A stretch of 64,000 nucleotides of DNA from Lachnospiraceae bacterium (GTDB taxonomy: Bacteria; Bacillota; Clostridia; Lachnospirales; Lachnospiraceae), in contig JAQUVX010000019.1 of the NCBI GenBank assembly GCA_028693165.1, forward strand, positions 19,488 through 83,487. Direction: 5' to 3'. The translations under genes were made by a program, and so were the position numbers. The notes under the pieces are model-generated. The model was not told the origin of the DNA, did no database searches, and saw nothing but the letters and a program-made list of their open reading frames with translations. Shown here piece by piece: positions 42,477 to 51,260 of this stretch. Position 1 is the stretch's first letter, and every line of letters begins with the position of its first letter.

Positions 42477-42962
42477 ATGGAATATCGGAAAAGTCATTTT
42501 GAAAAAACAGGAAAAGAAGGAGGGGGCGCAAAGGTTATTGACCGCATGGCCAAGGATTTAAAGGATGCCTTCCCTGAAATGTACGGATTTTCTCCAAGGG
42601 ACATCCAATATATGAGAAAGTTTGCCGAGAGTTGGCCTGATTTTGAAATTGTGCAACTGGCCGTTGCACAAATACCGTGGCGAGCCAATATATCCTTAAT
42701 GGACAAATTGAAGGATGAGGAAAGCCGCATTTGGTATGCACACAAAGCAATCGAAAATGGCTGGAGCAAAACGATTTTAGATTTACAGATAGAAGGCAAA
42801 CTGATGGGGCGTTCTGGTAGAAGTGTGAATAATTTCCCGGCAGCACTGCCACCGATGGATTCTGATCTGGTTAATCAAGTATTCAAAGATCCATATCTGT
42901 TTGATTTTCTTGGTACAGATATGCCGTGGCGAGAGGTGGAAATCGAAAAAGAGCTGGAGTAA
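42477..42962 (+). pseudogene. YhcG/DUF1016-type protein, internal fragment
   Basis: About 150 residues match the middle of DUF1016/YhcG-type proteins (GAKVIDRMAKDLKDAFPEM, FSPRDIQYMRKFAESWPD, AQIPWRANISLMDKL, IENGWSKTILDLQIE). Full-length relatives have ~340 residues with a PD-(D/E)XK nuclease domain at the C-terminus. Here the N-terminal part and the nuclease half are missing; the frame stops soon after DPYLFDFLG. It is flanked by inverted repeats at 42961-43068 and looks like a remnant of a defence or mobile island. Confidence 0.75.
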
Positions 42963-43068
42963 TTGTGCCACAGCCTGTGGCTCAATTAGAATCCGGCTAT
43001 GCAGAACAACACTGGTAAGAATAAGGCGCTTGAGCCTTTGAGGGTTCGAGCGTTTTATTCTTACCAGT
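42961..43068. repeat. Two inverted repeats after the DUF1016 remnant
   Basis: GCCACAG-C-CTGTGGC (42968-42982) is a perfect short dyad. ACTGGTAAGAATAA (43011-43024) and TTATTCTTACCAGT (43055-43068) form a perfect 14-bp inverted repeat with a partly paired loop. There is no T-run, so this is more like a mobile-element end or an RNA hairpin than a standard terminator. Confidence 0.6.
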
Positions 43069-43119
43069 GAAACTGTCAGCAAAATAATTTACACTACCGA
43101 CTGACCACAATTCTCATTC

Positions 43120-44163
43120 CTAATTTAAATCACAAAGATTCTCATAGAAATATATTTTTGTTGGAATATAGTTATACTTTTGAATAGGAATTAAGTGATT
43201 ACCTGTAAGGTGCTCGAAAAGCAGTTTTACAGCGATATATCCCTGATCCTGCGGATTTTGAACGATGGTAGCAGTGATGTCGCGGTTTTCTATATATTTA
43301 CGAATACTGTTGGAATAATCGTAGCATATAACTTTGGCCTTCTTAAAGAAGCCAGCTTCTTCTAATGCCTGGAGATTCCCGTGGCTATAAGCTCCGGGGC
43401 AGACGATAAGATCGGTGTCAGGATATTTTTCTAAGGATTTCATGGTAATCTGATAGTCTTTTATATTATCTCCTGTTAATTCGCACGTTTTTTGTAAAGA
43501 AATTGCTGTGTAGTGTTCAGCTAACTGCTGTTTTAACCCTTGTGCACGAAGTGTATGTCCCATCATATGGAAACTTGGGGAGAATAGAAGTAATTTTCCT
43601 GCTCCGGAGTGAACCATATTTAAGAGACCGGCTGTAATTTCACCGGATAATTTGTAGTTGCAGCCAACAAAAGATAAAAAATCACATTGATCAATAATGT
43701 TAGATAATAATATGACGGGGAAGCCGCTCTGGTGCAATTCGTTGATTTTGGTCTTGATGGTAGGGTGATTGATTGGAACAATAGCAATAGCAGAGGTTTC
43801 TTCCTGGATGGCCTGGTTTATCAGCTTTAACTGTTCGGCAGCATCAAAATCTGGACACGATTTTGTTTCAATCGTGACACCAAAGTCAGATAATTCCTGT
43901 TGGCATTTTTCTATTCCTTTTGAGACATCATCAAAATATGGATTGCGACTCTCTATATGAAGTATAACGGTGATTTTAAATTTCTTATTTCTATTATACA
44001 GACTCTTTGCAATAGAGTTGGGTTTGTAATTTAATTCTTTGGCAATTTTTTGGATTCGCTGTGCAACATCTGGGTTAACACGTCCACGGTTATGAAGTGC
44101 ACGATCCACCGTTCCCATAGATACTCCTGCCAATTCAGCGATTTTTTTAATTGTAGCAGCCAT
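43120..44163 (-). CDS. LacI-family transcriptional regulator
   Basis: A 347-residue regulator: helix-turn-helix (TIKKIAELAGVSMGTVDRALHNRGRV), hinge helix and a periplasmic-binding-like sensor domain of the kind that binds sugars (DLIVCPGAYSHGNLQAL, NPQDQGYIAVKLLFEHL). AAGGAGG precedes the start at 44163. It is divergent from the ABC importer-sulfatase operon, and dyads suited to LacI proteins lie in front of both units. The ligand is probably a sugar or sulfated sugar taken up by that importer. Confidence 0.92.
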   Translation of the reverse strand: MAATIKKIAELAGVSMGTVDRALHNRGRVNPDVAQRIQKIAKELNYKPNSIAKSLYNRNKKFKITVILHIESRNPYFDDVSKGIEKCQQELSDFGVTIETKSCPDFDAAEQLKLINQAIQEETSAIAIVPINHPTIKTKINELHQSGFPVILLSNIIDQCDFLSFVGCNYKLSGEITAGLLNMVHSGAGKLLLFSPSFHMMGHTLRAQGLKQQLAEHYTAISLQKTCELTGDNIKDYQITMKSLEKYPDTDLIVCPGAYSHGNLQALEEAGFFKKAKVICYDYSNSIRKYIENRDITATIVQNPQDQGYIAVKLLFEHLTGNHLIPIQKYNYIPTKIYFYENLCDLN

Positions 44164-44182
44164 AGACACCTCCTTGTATGCG

Positions 44183-44200
44183 TGCGTTAACAATAACGCA
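44183..44200. promoter_or_regulatory. LacI-type operator in front of lacI
   Basis: TGCGTTA-ACAA-TAACGCA, a perfect 7-bp dyad, 20 bases upstream of the lacI start. It suggests autoregulation. Confidence 0.75.
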
Positions 44201-44342
44201 TTTATATTGTACCTTTTTGGACGGTAAATGTCAATGTGACATGTTAAAATAAAAAAATAATGATGATACAATAAAAATGCACAAATAGCAATGGATATAA
44301 ATGTGAAAAACATACAAATCGCACGCTAAAAAATAAATCATA

Positions 44343-44388
44343 TTGACAAAAGATAAATCTAAACGTATAGTTAGGATAGCGTTAACGT
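44343..44388 (+). promoter_or_regulatory. Promoter and operator of the ABC importer operon
   Basis: TTGACA (44343-44348), 17 bases, TATAGT (44366-44371). At 44379-44388 GCGTTAACGT contains the palindrome CGTTAACG, centred near the transcription start, and shares GCGTTA with the operator at 44183. The promoter now fires into the truncated binding-protein gene and the inserted element. Confidence 0.75.
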
Positions 44389-44428
44389 ACACGCAAAAAA
44401 GCAAACATATAATTGTGGGAGGTATTTT

Positions 44429-44522
44429 ATGAAAGCAAGAAAGCTCGTAGTTCTGACACTGGCACTGGGTATGACAGCAGGACTGACCGCATGTGGTGGT
44501 TCTTCTTCGGGAAGTGCAGCTC
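44429..44522 (+). pseudogene. ABC substrate-binding lipoprotein, 5' part (cut by mobile element)
   Basis: The first 31 codons of a lipoprotein gene: a signal peptide ending in lipobox LTAC (Cys22), then GGSSSGSAA. From 44523 the frame runs into the mobile element and stops at 44626, giving a useless 65-residue product. The rest of the gene is found at 52912-53924. Joining 44429-44522 to 52915-53924 gives 1104 bases, an uninterrupted 367-codon frame, a normal size for NitT/TauT-type binding proteins. Confidence 0.88.
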
Positions 44523-44556
44523 AAACAAGGTTTCATAGGGAACAAATATTGTTTAT

Positions 44557-44586
44557 GGCAGGGCGGGAGGATTTTCCCGCCCTGCC
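44557..44586. terminator. Strong hairpin inside the left end of the element
   Basis: A perfect 12-bp GC-rich stem, GGCAGGGCGGGA with TCCCGCCCTGCC, and a 6-base loop, just after the recombinase stop codon. It has no clear T-run. It could end the recombinase message and block transcription coming from the host ABC promoter. Confidence 0.6.
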
Positions 44587-44592
44587 TGCTTA

Positions 44593-46200
44593 CTATTCGG
44601 GCGCTACCACGCCAATGAAGTTATAGAAAACGTCCACTCTCTGCTCGCCGGTTTCCCTGTTCTTTTCATAGATGTGGATTTTCTCAATAAACTCCCGTAA
44701 ATTTTCATAGGTCAATTCCTGAATATCCGTGTAGCGGCGAACCATTTTGAGGAACTTCTGCACACCATCCGCCTGTTCGGTGGCGGCATTCAGTTCGGTT
44801 TCCGTGACGGCAATTCGCTCCGCCAGCGTCTTTTGTTCGGCATCATAGGCAGAGGACAGCTTTTCGTAACGCTCCGCAGTCAGTCGACCGGCGGCAAAAT
44901 CCTCATAAACCCGCTGGAAAAGCGTGTCCAGCTCCGCGTGACGGTTTTTTGCCCTGTCCAGTTCCTTTGCCTTGACCACCGCTGCCCTCGCCAGCTTCTT
45001 TTCCTCGCCCCGTGTGACCTGCCTTACAAATTGCTCCTCATGAGCCTTGGCGAAGCTTGTCACCCGTTGCAGATTTTCCAGCACGACTGCCATCAAATCA
45101 GATTTTTTGATGCTGTGAACGGTGCATTCGCCTTTGTTGATCGGGTTTCTGCGGGTATAGGTGCTGCACAGATAGTAATAATATCGCCCGTCCTGCTTCT
45201 GGTGATGGTTCATCTTTCTGCCGCAGTCGGGGCAGTAGAGCAGTCCCCCGAATAAATCCGCTACATCGGTAGCCGAGCGCCGTGTCCGATTCTCCCTCCG
45301 CTTTTTGACCACATCCCAAACCGCCTGCTCAATAATTGGCTCATGGGTGTCGGGAAAAAAATTGCGCGCCTCTGGCTGATTATGCTTCACCTTGTGCAGC
45401 CGGTAGTTGACCGTGACGCTCTTTGCCGTTTCCGTGTGTCCAAGATACTCCACACGGTCAAGAATTTCATACACTGACTTGATTGCCCAGAGATATGGCT
45501 CCTCCTTGGCTCTGCCACGGACGGCATAACCCCGCTGTGCGGCGCGGTATGCGGCGGGGGTCTTGATTCTTTCGGCATACAGCCACCGCACGATGTCCGC
45601 TGCCGTTTTCCCCTCCGCAAAGCGCCTGAAAATCTCCCGCACCACCGGCGCTGCAACCTCGTCCACCAAAAGCTGACTGCGGTTATCCGGCGATTTCACA
45701 TAACCGTAAGGGTCTTTTCCGTTGACACGCTCGCCACGCTTGGCGGCGGCCGCCTTGACCGCTTGCACCTTTTTGCTGGTATCCCGGCTGTAAAAATCGT
45801 TAAAAACATTGCGGAAAATCATCATTTCGTTGTCACGGCGGGAGGTGTCCACGCTGTCGTTGACTGCAATGAACCGCACACCGTACTGCGGAAAAACAAC
45901 CTCCACGAGACTGCCGGTGGTGATGTAGTCCCGCCCCAAGCGGGATAAGTCCTTTACCACCACCGCGCCCACCTGCCCCGCCTTGACCAGTTCCAAAAGC
46001 TCCCGAAAGGATGGCCGCTCGAAATTGGAGCCTGTGAATCCGTCGTCAATAAAATGACGCACGTTGGGCAAACGGTTTTTGACTGCGTATTCCTCTAAGA
46101 TTTTCTTCTGATTAATGATGCTGTTGGAGTCCCCGTCAAGATCATCCTCACAGCTTAAACGGCTGTATAGTGCCGTAATGACTTGGTTTGACTTCTGCAT
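44593..46200 (-). CDS. Large serine recombinase (TnpX-like)
   Basis: A 535-residue recombinase: resolvase catalytic domain (residues ~1-155; catalytic Ser in LYSRLS, VVVKDLSRLGRDY), recombinase domain (~175-290), zinc ribbon (LYCPDCGRKMNHH...YLCSTY), and a C-terminal coiled coil (~390-480). It cuts at short core sites and moves the element in and out of DNA without target duplication beyond a dinucleotide. AAAGGAGGCAGT precedes the ATG. It lies at the left end, as expected for the element's own integrase. Confidence 0.95.
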   Translation of the reverse strand: MQKSNQVITALYSRLSCEDDLDGDSNSIINQKKILEEYAVKNRLPNVRHFIDDGFTGSNFERPSFRELLELVKAGQVGAVVVKDLSRLGRDYITTGSLVEVVFPQYGVRFIAVNDSVDTSRRDNEMMIFRNVFNDFYSRDTSKKVQAVKAAAAKRGERVNGKDPYGYVKSPDNRSQLLVDEVAAPVVREIFRRFAEGKTAADIVRWLYAERIKTPAAYRAAQRGYAVRGRAKEEPYLWAIKSVYEILDRVEYLGHTETAKSVTVNYRLHKVKHNQPEARNFFPDTHEPIIEQAVWDVVKKRRENRTRRSATDVADLFGGLLYCPDCGRKMNHHQKQDGRYYYYLCSTYTRRNPINKGECTVHSIKKSDLMAVVLENLQRVTSFAKAHEEQFVRQVTRGEEKKLARAAVVKAKELDRAKNRHAELDTLFQRVYEDFAAGRLTAERYEKLSSAYDAEQKTLAERIAVTETELNAATEQADGVQKFLKMVRRYTDIQELTYENLREFIEKIHIYEKNRETGEQRVDVFYNFIGVVAPE

Positions 46201-46292
46201 ACTGCCTCCTTTTCAAAGTCAAACCGATTAGGTCTCATCTGTTCGCTTCTATTGTATCGCTAATCGGCTTTCGCGTCCAGATTTCGGGAGGG

Positions 46293-46535
46293 TTATTCGT
46301 ACCGTGTTTTGCTGTCCAGCAAGCGGCTGATGCGGTCAATGACCGTTTCTGCGGCAGTGCTGCTGAAAACAGCGGAAACAAGAAAGGTTGTATCGCCAAT
46401 TTTGCGGTGGTATACTTCTGTGTAGGTGCAATCATTTGTTTCTCCATCTGCGGCGGGGGAATATTCTCCCCGCCGGTCACGCCAGATGGCGCGGATTTTA
46501 TTGATAAAGCTGTGCAGTTTTGATAATAAATTCAT
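46293..46535 (-). CDS. TnpW-family transposon protein
   Basis: An 80-residue protein with the TnpW-like core RKIGDTTFLVSAVFSSTAAETVIDRISRLL. Members occur in Tn4451-type elements beside relaxase or recombinase genes; the function is unknown. GGAGGTCTT precedes the ATG. It starts 8 bases after the relaxase stop. Confidence 0.75.
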   Translation of the reverse strand: MNLLSKLHSFINKIRAIWRDRRGEYSPAADGETNDCTYTEVYHRKIGDTTFLVSAVFSSTAAETVIDRISRLLDSKTRYE

Positions 46536-46543
46536 AAGACCTC

Positions 46544-47665
46544 CTAAATCTCGTATTCGTACTCGTTGTCGTGGGAATCGTTGTAAGTATAATCGTTTTG
46601 CTCCCGCTCCCTGTAAAGCCTGACAATCTCGGCAACAAGAGCATCCAGTGTGGGCAAAACCAGATTCGCCTTTTGGCTGTGCTGGCGCTCGTATTCCTCC
46701 AGCGCCTGTTTTGCCTTGATTATCGCCGTGCGCTGGGCAAGGGCAATTTCGATTTCCAGCTTGGTCATGCCCTCAAAGTCGATATCTGCAAGGTACATCT
46801 GCTCGTAGAGTCCGGGGTTTTCAGGATGATGCAACGCACCAACCTCCCGCAGTACATCCTGCAAAATATCCACGTCTCGCCGCCCTAAATCCGCTAAAAC
46901 CGAATTAGATTTCCAAGCGCTTTCAAGATTCTCCTTAGAGAAATCTCCATAGGTCGAGAGCTTGGTATTTCCGCAGGAGACCTCTTTGTCCAAACCATAC
47001 CGTACCCCACCAGCTTTGCGAACAAAAAATATTACATTCCGTCTGCCGAAGTCGGCATCCAGCCCAATATCGTTCATCCTGTGCAGAAAATCCTGTCTGC
47101 TGAATGAGGTTTGGAGACAGGCGGCAATGTCCTGTGCCAGCTTATACTTCCAGCTGTTCTCTCCCGCACGGTACTCGCCGGATGCCTGCCAGCTTTGGCT
47201 GTTACCGATAATGGACAGCCCATATTCCTTGCAAAGCCGGTCGGACAACTCCCGCAGACGGTATAAATCCCGCTTGCCGCTCTGCCATTTGCGCCCGGTC
47301 TGCCAGTTGACCGAGTTCAGCACGATATGATTATGCAGCTGTTTTCGGTCGGTATGGGTGCAGACAACGCCCTGAAACCCCTTAAATTCGGCAAGCAGCC
47401 TTTTTCCAATTTCGTGTGCGGTTTTGCTGTCCAGCTTGTCAAACTCAGAAAAGGACTGGACGATGTGGATATACTGCCGCCCTGTGTCTTGGTGGTAGTC
47501 CAGCTTGGTGGCGAGCATCTGATCGTAGGCGCACTCCAACAGACAGTCCTTTGCGGAGCACAGCAGACCGTTTTCGGTTTTAATGGGGTTCTGGATATAG
47601 TCCAAAACCGCCTTGACAGCATAGGCTTTACCTGTCTGCCTGTTGATGATTTTGACAATCGCCAT
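46544..47665 (-). CDS. Relaxase/mobilization nuclease (MobA/VirD2 type, MOBP)
   Basis: A 373-residue relaxase. The N-terminal domain has the HxDxxxxHNH metal motif (THTDRKQLHNHIVLNSV) and the QSF motif before it; a catalytic Tyr is likely in the first 30 residues (KAVLDYIQNP). It would nick oriT and lead the strand into a recipient with the help of a conjugative element. Its start overlaps MobC by 38 bases. Confidence 0.92.
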   Translation of the reverse strand: MAIVKIINRQTGKAYAVKAVLDYIQNPIKTENGLLCSAKDCLLECAYDQMLATKLDYHQDTGRQYIHIVQSFSEFDKLDSKTAHEIGKRLLAEFKGFQGVVCTHTDRKQLHNHIVLNSVNWQTGRKWQSGKRDLYRLRELSDRLCKEYGLSIIGNSQSWQASGEYRAGENSWKYKLAQDIAACLQTSFSRQDFLHRMNDIGLDADFGRRNVIFFVRKAGGVRYGLDKEVSCGNTKLSTYGDFSKENLESAWKSNSVLADLGRRDVDILQDVLREVGALHHPENPGLYEQMYLADIDFEGMTKLEIEIALAQRTAIIKAKQALEEYERQHSQKANLVLPTLDALVAEIVRLYREREQNDYTYNDSHDNEYEYEI

Positions 47666-47975
47666 CCCCGTCCTCCTCCCGCAGCTTACTTTTGATACCG
47701 TTCATCACATCGCAAAAGCTGGTTTTCATCTGCTCCACCTGCGGCGCATAGCCGCCGCTCTGCCGCATGATGACCGTTTGCTGGTTGAGATTATTGCCGA
47801 TGGCGTGAAGCTGCGCCAGCATTTCCCGCAGTCCGTCAATTACCACAATGTCCTTTTGCAAAGCGGCCTTTCGCACAAACGCCGACACCGAGGTTTTGGC
47901 GCGTTTCGCCTTGTTGCGAATGACTTTATCCTCATATTCCGATACCCGATAATTGTGTTTTAGACTTCGATTCAT
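47628..47975 (-). CDS. MobC-like relaxosome protein
   Basis: A 115-residue basic protein. The N-terminal ribbon-helix-helix (YRVSEYEDKVIRNKAKRAKTSVSAFVRKAAL) and the BacMobC-like middle (LHAIGNNLNQQTVIMRQSG) are clear. It binds oriT and aids the relaxase. The gene lies directly downstream of the hairpin cluster proposed as oriT, and overlaps the relaxase gene. Confidence 0.88.
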   Translation of the reverse strand: MNRSLKHNYRVSEYEDKVIRNKAKRAKTSVSAFVRKAALQKDIVVIDGLREMLAQLHAIGNNLNQQTVIMRQSGGYAPQVEQMKTSFCDVMNGIKSKLREEDGDGDCQNHQQADR

Positions 47976-48000
47976 AGCAGCAATCCTTTCCGTTTTTCCT

Positions 48001-48077
48001 CTTGCCGCAAGGCAAGGAACTAAATGGCGATACAGAATGTATCACATTTAGGAAGCTCGCCTATCCCTTCGGGATAG
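48001..48077. other. Candidate origin of transfer (oriT)
   Basis: Three hairpins lie in 77 bases directly upstream of mobC: CTTGCC-gcaa-GGCAAG (48001-48016); TAAAT..GATACA-gaa-TGTATC..ATTTA (48021-48050); and CTATCCC-ttc-GGGATAG (48061-48077). Inverted repeats before mobC-relaxase genes are the usual oriT layout. The nick site is not identified. Confidence 0.5.
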
Positions 48078-48136
48078 AATCGCTCCCCCATAACCTGTTC
48101 GCAGCCGTATCCTGTGAAGCCTATTTCAAACAGCAT
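48020..48136 (-). CDS. Possible 38-residue peptide between XRE and mobC
   Basis: ATG at 48136 with GAGGTGCTAACG upstream opens a frame of 38 codons containing four Cys (GYGCEQV, LPKCDTFCIAI). It covers the hairpins of the candidate oriT, so the frame could be chance. The ribosome site is good. It is not a family I know. Confidence 0.35.
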   Translation of the reverse strand: MLFEIGFTGYGCEQVMGERFYPEGIGELPKCDTFCIAI

Positions 48137-48249
48137 CGTTAGCACCTCCACATAATGATAATATTTGTTTGCATTTTAAAGGATAGCACACAAGGTGCGT
48201 CTTGTCAACGTATAAAATCTAAATAAACATAGGATTGCGTTTGTTATCA

Positions 48250-48286
48250 TCACGTGATACAATAGCAACATAGGAGCGTGATACAA
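48250..48286 (+). promoter_or_regulatory. XRE operator region
   Basis: TCACGTGA (48250-48257) is a palindrome, and CGTGATACAA occurs twice (48253-48262 and 48277-48286), the second copy touching the start codon. This looks like an autoregulatory site for the XRE protein, which may also control the leftward mob genes. Confidence 0.5.
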
Positions 48287-48287
48287 A

Positions 48288-48920
48288 ATGGCGGAAATCA
48301 GCATTGGAGATAGAATCAAATTTTTGCGTGAGGAAAAGCGCATGACGCAGGCGCAGCTTGCGGAGGCCTTGGGTGTCAGCCGAATGACGGTCAACAACTA
48401 TGAACAGGGAAAGCGCATCCCCGACATTGACTTTGCCGTGAAAACGGCGGCGTATTTTTGCGTCACCGTGGAATATTTGAGCGGCCGCACCGCCTTTCGG
48501 GACAAGGACGATATTAAGGTATCGGTGGAAAAAGCGGAAAATCTCATTCACACGATGGAACAGCTTCCGCAGGATAAGTGCCAGGAGCTGCTGAAGAACT
48601 TGAATATTTTGCTTGTCACCGCCCACAATAACGAGTTTCACGATAGTGTGCTTCGGCTGCTGAACAACTGCGTCTGTCAGTTTACCTTGCTATTAGAGGG
48701 GTATGAGAAGCTGGAGCGAAGCATTGTGCCGCCCATTGTGGAGCTTCGGCGCAGGAATGTCCCGCAAGGGCAGATTGAGCTTGCCATGCGGGATAAAGAA
48801 AAAGCCATAGGCTACTATGGCTTTGAAGCGAAGGAGCGTATGGACAAGGCGCTGGAAAACTGCCTTGACGATTTGAAGCGGGGGCTGGAACAGCGGAAAG
48901 GCGAGGCATTGGCGGAGTAG
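48288..48920 (+). CDS. XRE-family regulator of the mobile element
   Basis: A 210-residue protein: a Cro/CI-type helix-turn-helix at residues 1-65 (IKFLREEKRMTQAQLAEALGVSRMTVNNYEQGKRIPD), then a helical C-terminal half of unknown fold. It is divergent from mobC and relaxase, a place typical for regulators of transfer genes. No SOS-type peptidase domain is seen. Confidence 0.88.
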   Translation: MAEISIGDRIKFLREEKRMTQAQLAEALGVSRMTVNNYEQGKRIPDIDFAVKTAAYFCVTVEYLSGRTAFRDKDDIKVSVEKAENLIHTMEQLPQDKCQELLKNLNILLVTAHNNEFHDSVLRLLNNCVCQFTLLLEGYEKLERSIVPPIVELRRRNVPQGQIELAMRDKEKAIGYYGFEAKERMDKALENCLDDLKRGLEQRKGEALAE

Positions 48921-49024
48921 AGAAATAATCTCCTGCTTTTGTTATAACAGTGCAGGACGAGTAAATTTTCGGTTTCCTACGGCTTTCCTTTTACCTTGTT
49001 TCAAATTCTTCATTACCGAAATCC

Positions 49025-49621
49025 TTATTTATCTTTTTCGGAAATATATGATTTGATTAGTCTTACCGTACCATTCACTCCCAGCATAGAGGTGTTGATA
49101 CACAGGTCATAGCTTGCAGCATTTCCCCATTGCTGATCTGTATTGCAGTTGTAATATAAACTGCGTTCTTTATCGGTACGCAACATTCTTTTACGAGCTT
49201 CTTTTGAGTCAATACGATCTCGTTTACTGATATGCTCAACACGATCATTTTCTTCGGCTGTAATAAAAACCCGAACGAGATTATTATAATCTCGCAATAT
49301 GTAATCAGCACAGCGTCCAACAATAACGCAGTCTCCTTTTTGAGCTACACTTTGAACAGCGTTGTATTGCGCCTGCTTTGCCATGTAACCTACAGAATAG
49401 CATCCTTGTGCTGCGAATGTTCCACCCATAATAAGCGAGTATAACAGGTTGCTCTTCTCACTTTCATCCCTGCTTTCCAGAAACGCTTGATCTAAGCCGC
49501 TTTTTTGTGCCGCAAGCAGCAATAACTCTTTGTCATAATATGTAATACCAAGTTCGATGGCTAACGCTTTTCCAATCTCACGTCCACCGCTTCCAAACTG
49601 ACGTCCAATCGTAATAATCAT
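49025..49621 (-). CDS. Cytidylate kinase-like protein
   Basis: A 198-residue P-loop protein of the cytidylate-kinase-like family: IITIGRQFGSGGREIGKALA at the N-terminus, then VIVGRCADYIL, and a basic lid region (SKRDRIDSKEARKRM) near ~140. Such proteins differ from Cmk and their substrate is unknown. AAGGAGGAAAAAA precedes ATG 49621, inside the MATE stop (4-base overlap), so it is co-translated with the efflux pump. Confidence 0.85.
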   Translation of the reverse strand: MIITIGRQFGSGGREIGKALAIELGITYYDKELLLLAAQKSGLDQAFLESRDESEKSNLLYSLIMGGTFAAQGCYSVGYMAKQAQYNAVQSVAQKGDCVIVGRCADYILRDYNNLVRVFITAEENDRVEHISKRDRIDSKEARKRMLRTDKERSLYYNCNTDQQWGNAASYDLCINTSMLGVNGTVRLIKSYISEKDK

Positions 49622-51006
49622 TTTTTTCCTCCTTGATAATGCTCTTGTTGGTTTATTTCTTTCATAGCATATATAATCATAAATAGAGTAATGACAGCCG
49701 ATGATAAATCGGCAATCGGCATCGCCCATAAAATGCCATCAATTCCCATCAGCGTTGGCAAAATAATAGCCGCAGGTACAAAAATAATCAACTGACGCAG
49801 TAAGGCGGAAACCATAGACGGAATTGGTTTTCCGATTGCCTGAAGAAAGATACTTGACGTAACCTGATACGCACTTGCAATGCACATCAAAAGAAAAATA
49901 TGAAAAGCTTTTAATGCAAATTGATTATATAAATCGCTTTCTGAACCAAAAAGATTGATGATGCTTTGTGGGAAGCACTGAAACATAATAAATGCGGCGA
50001 CACTGACAACAGCGGAGGCAATCAGCATAATGCCATAGGTCTTTTTAACCCGCTTCATATTTCGAGCTCCATAATTGTATCCTAATATTGGCTGTGCTCC
50101 AGAGGAAATTCCAATCAATATTGCAATGAGAATTTGATTTACTTTCATGACAATACCAAGCACCGTGATGGGAATGTCGGAGCCGTATTCTGTAAGTGCA
50201 CCATATTTTGCCAAGAGAACATTACACAAAATCGACATTATGACAATAGCGATTTGGGTGATGAAGCTTGATATTCCAAGCCCGCTACAAGAACGTAAGG
50301 TATTGGCATCCAATCGAAAACTGTCACGAGTCAGTTTTACGGAGCGCAGCTTTCTAATGTAGATTGCAGAAATAACAAATGACACGATCTGTCCAAGAAT
50401 TGTTGCAAGAGCTGCCCCCTCAACGCCCCATTTAAATACAAAAATAAAAACAGGATCAAGAATGGTATTGATAACAGCGCCAAGTATCATCGATACCATA
50501 GACATTTTCGGATTTCCATCCGCTCGAATGATAGAGTTAAGTCCTGTCGATATAACCACAAAGGGAAGTCCAATAGAAATGATTTTGCCATACGCAAGTG
50601 CATAGGGCATAATCGCCTCAGTACCCCCAAACAAAACAAGCAGAGGTTTCAAAAAAATAAGAGCGATAGCGAGAAGTAATATCCCAGCAGATACAAGCAT
50701 GACAATACTGTTGCCAACACCCTTTGTTGCTCTTTCACTATTTCCTTCGCCAAGCCGCAAGCTCAAGTATGCCGCACCGCCATCGCCAATCAACAACGCC
50801 AAAGCTGTTGCAACTACTGTGATGGGAAATACAACGGTTGTTGCACCGTTTCCAAGGTATCCAACACCATTTCCAATAAATATTTGGTCTACAATGTTAT
50901 ACAGCGCGTTCACCACCAGAGAAATAATGCTCGGTATGGCAAACCTCGCAATCAACCGTCCGATTGGGGCGGTTTCAAAGTAAGAATTGCTTTTTGTTTC
51001 TTCCAT
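49618..51006 (-). CDS. MATE-family multidrug efflux pump
   Basis: A 462-residue, 12-helix MATE transporter: APIGRLIARFAIPSIISLVVNALYNIVDQIFIG at the N-terminus, a repeated second half, and ADGNPKMSMVSMILGAVINTILDPVFIF, a family signature. It belongs to the group often named MepA-like. Ion-driven export of drugs or metabolites is expected. A divergent MarR gene with operators between suggests drug-responsive control. Main cargo of the element. Confidence 0.93.
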   Translation of the reverse strand: MEETKSNSYFETAPIGRLIARFAIPSIISLVVNALYNIVDQIFIGNGVGYLGNGATTVVFPITVVATALALLIGDGGAAYLSLRLGEGNSERATKGVGNSIVMLVSAGILLLAIALIFLKPLLVLFGGTEAIMPYALAYGKIISIGLPFVVISTGLNSIIRADGNPKMSMVSMILGAVINTILDPVFIFVFKWGVEGAALATILGQIVSFVISAIYIRKLRSVKLTRDSFRLDANTLRSCSGLGISSFITQIAIVIMSILCNVLLAKYGALTEYGSDIPITVLGIVMKVNQILIAILIGISSGAQPILGYNYGARNMKRVKKTYGIMLIASAVVSVAAFIMFQCFPQSIINLFGSESDLYNQFALKAFHIFLLMCIASAYQVTSSIFLQAIGKPIPSMVSALLRQLIIFVPAAIILPTLMGIDGILWAMPIADLSSAVITLFMIIYAMKEINQQEHYQGGKK

Positions 51007-51032
51007 ATTTTTATTTTGTCCTTTCTGTTATA

Positions 51033-51095
51033 TAGTTGGCATACAAACTATCAAGCGATAAAGCAAGTGTCGTTGAATAGCGACGACACTTACTT
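51033..51095 (-). promoter_or_regulatory. Leader of the MATE gene with MarR-like half-sites and hairpin
   Basis: TAGTTGGCATACAAACTA (51033-51050) is an imperfect dyad like the MarR operator at 51220. AAGTGTCGT and ACGACACTT (about 51065-51092) form a hairpin in the 5' leader of the MATE message. The arrangement could allow both repression and attenuation. Confidence 0.45.
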
Positions 51096-51188
51096 GGCTT
51101 GTCAACTATATTACAGCACATTATGGGAAATGTCAAACATAAAGTTCCTAAGCACATTTTTAATAAAGTCAATTGCAAATAAAATTGA

Positions 51189-51238
51189 TTGACAGACGCT
51201 GGTGCTGACTTTATAATATTAGTTGATATAACCAACTA
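51189..51238 (+). promoter_or_regulatory. marR promoter with operator
   Basis: TTGACA (51189-51194), 17 bases, TATAAT (51212-51217): a consensus promoter. TAGTTG-ATATAAC-CAACTA (51220-51238) lies right at the transcription start, as expected for autorepression by a MarR dimer. Confidence 0.8.
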
Positions 51239-51260
51239 TAAAAATAAGCAGGAGGACAGG

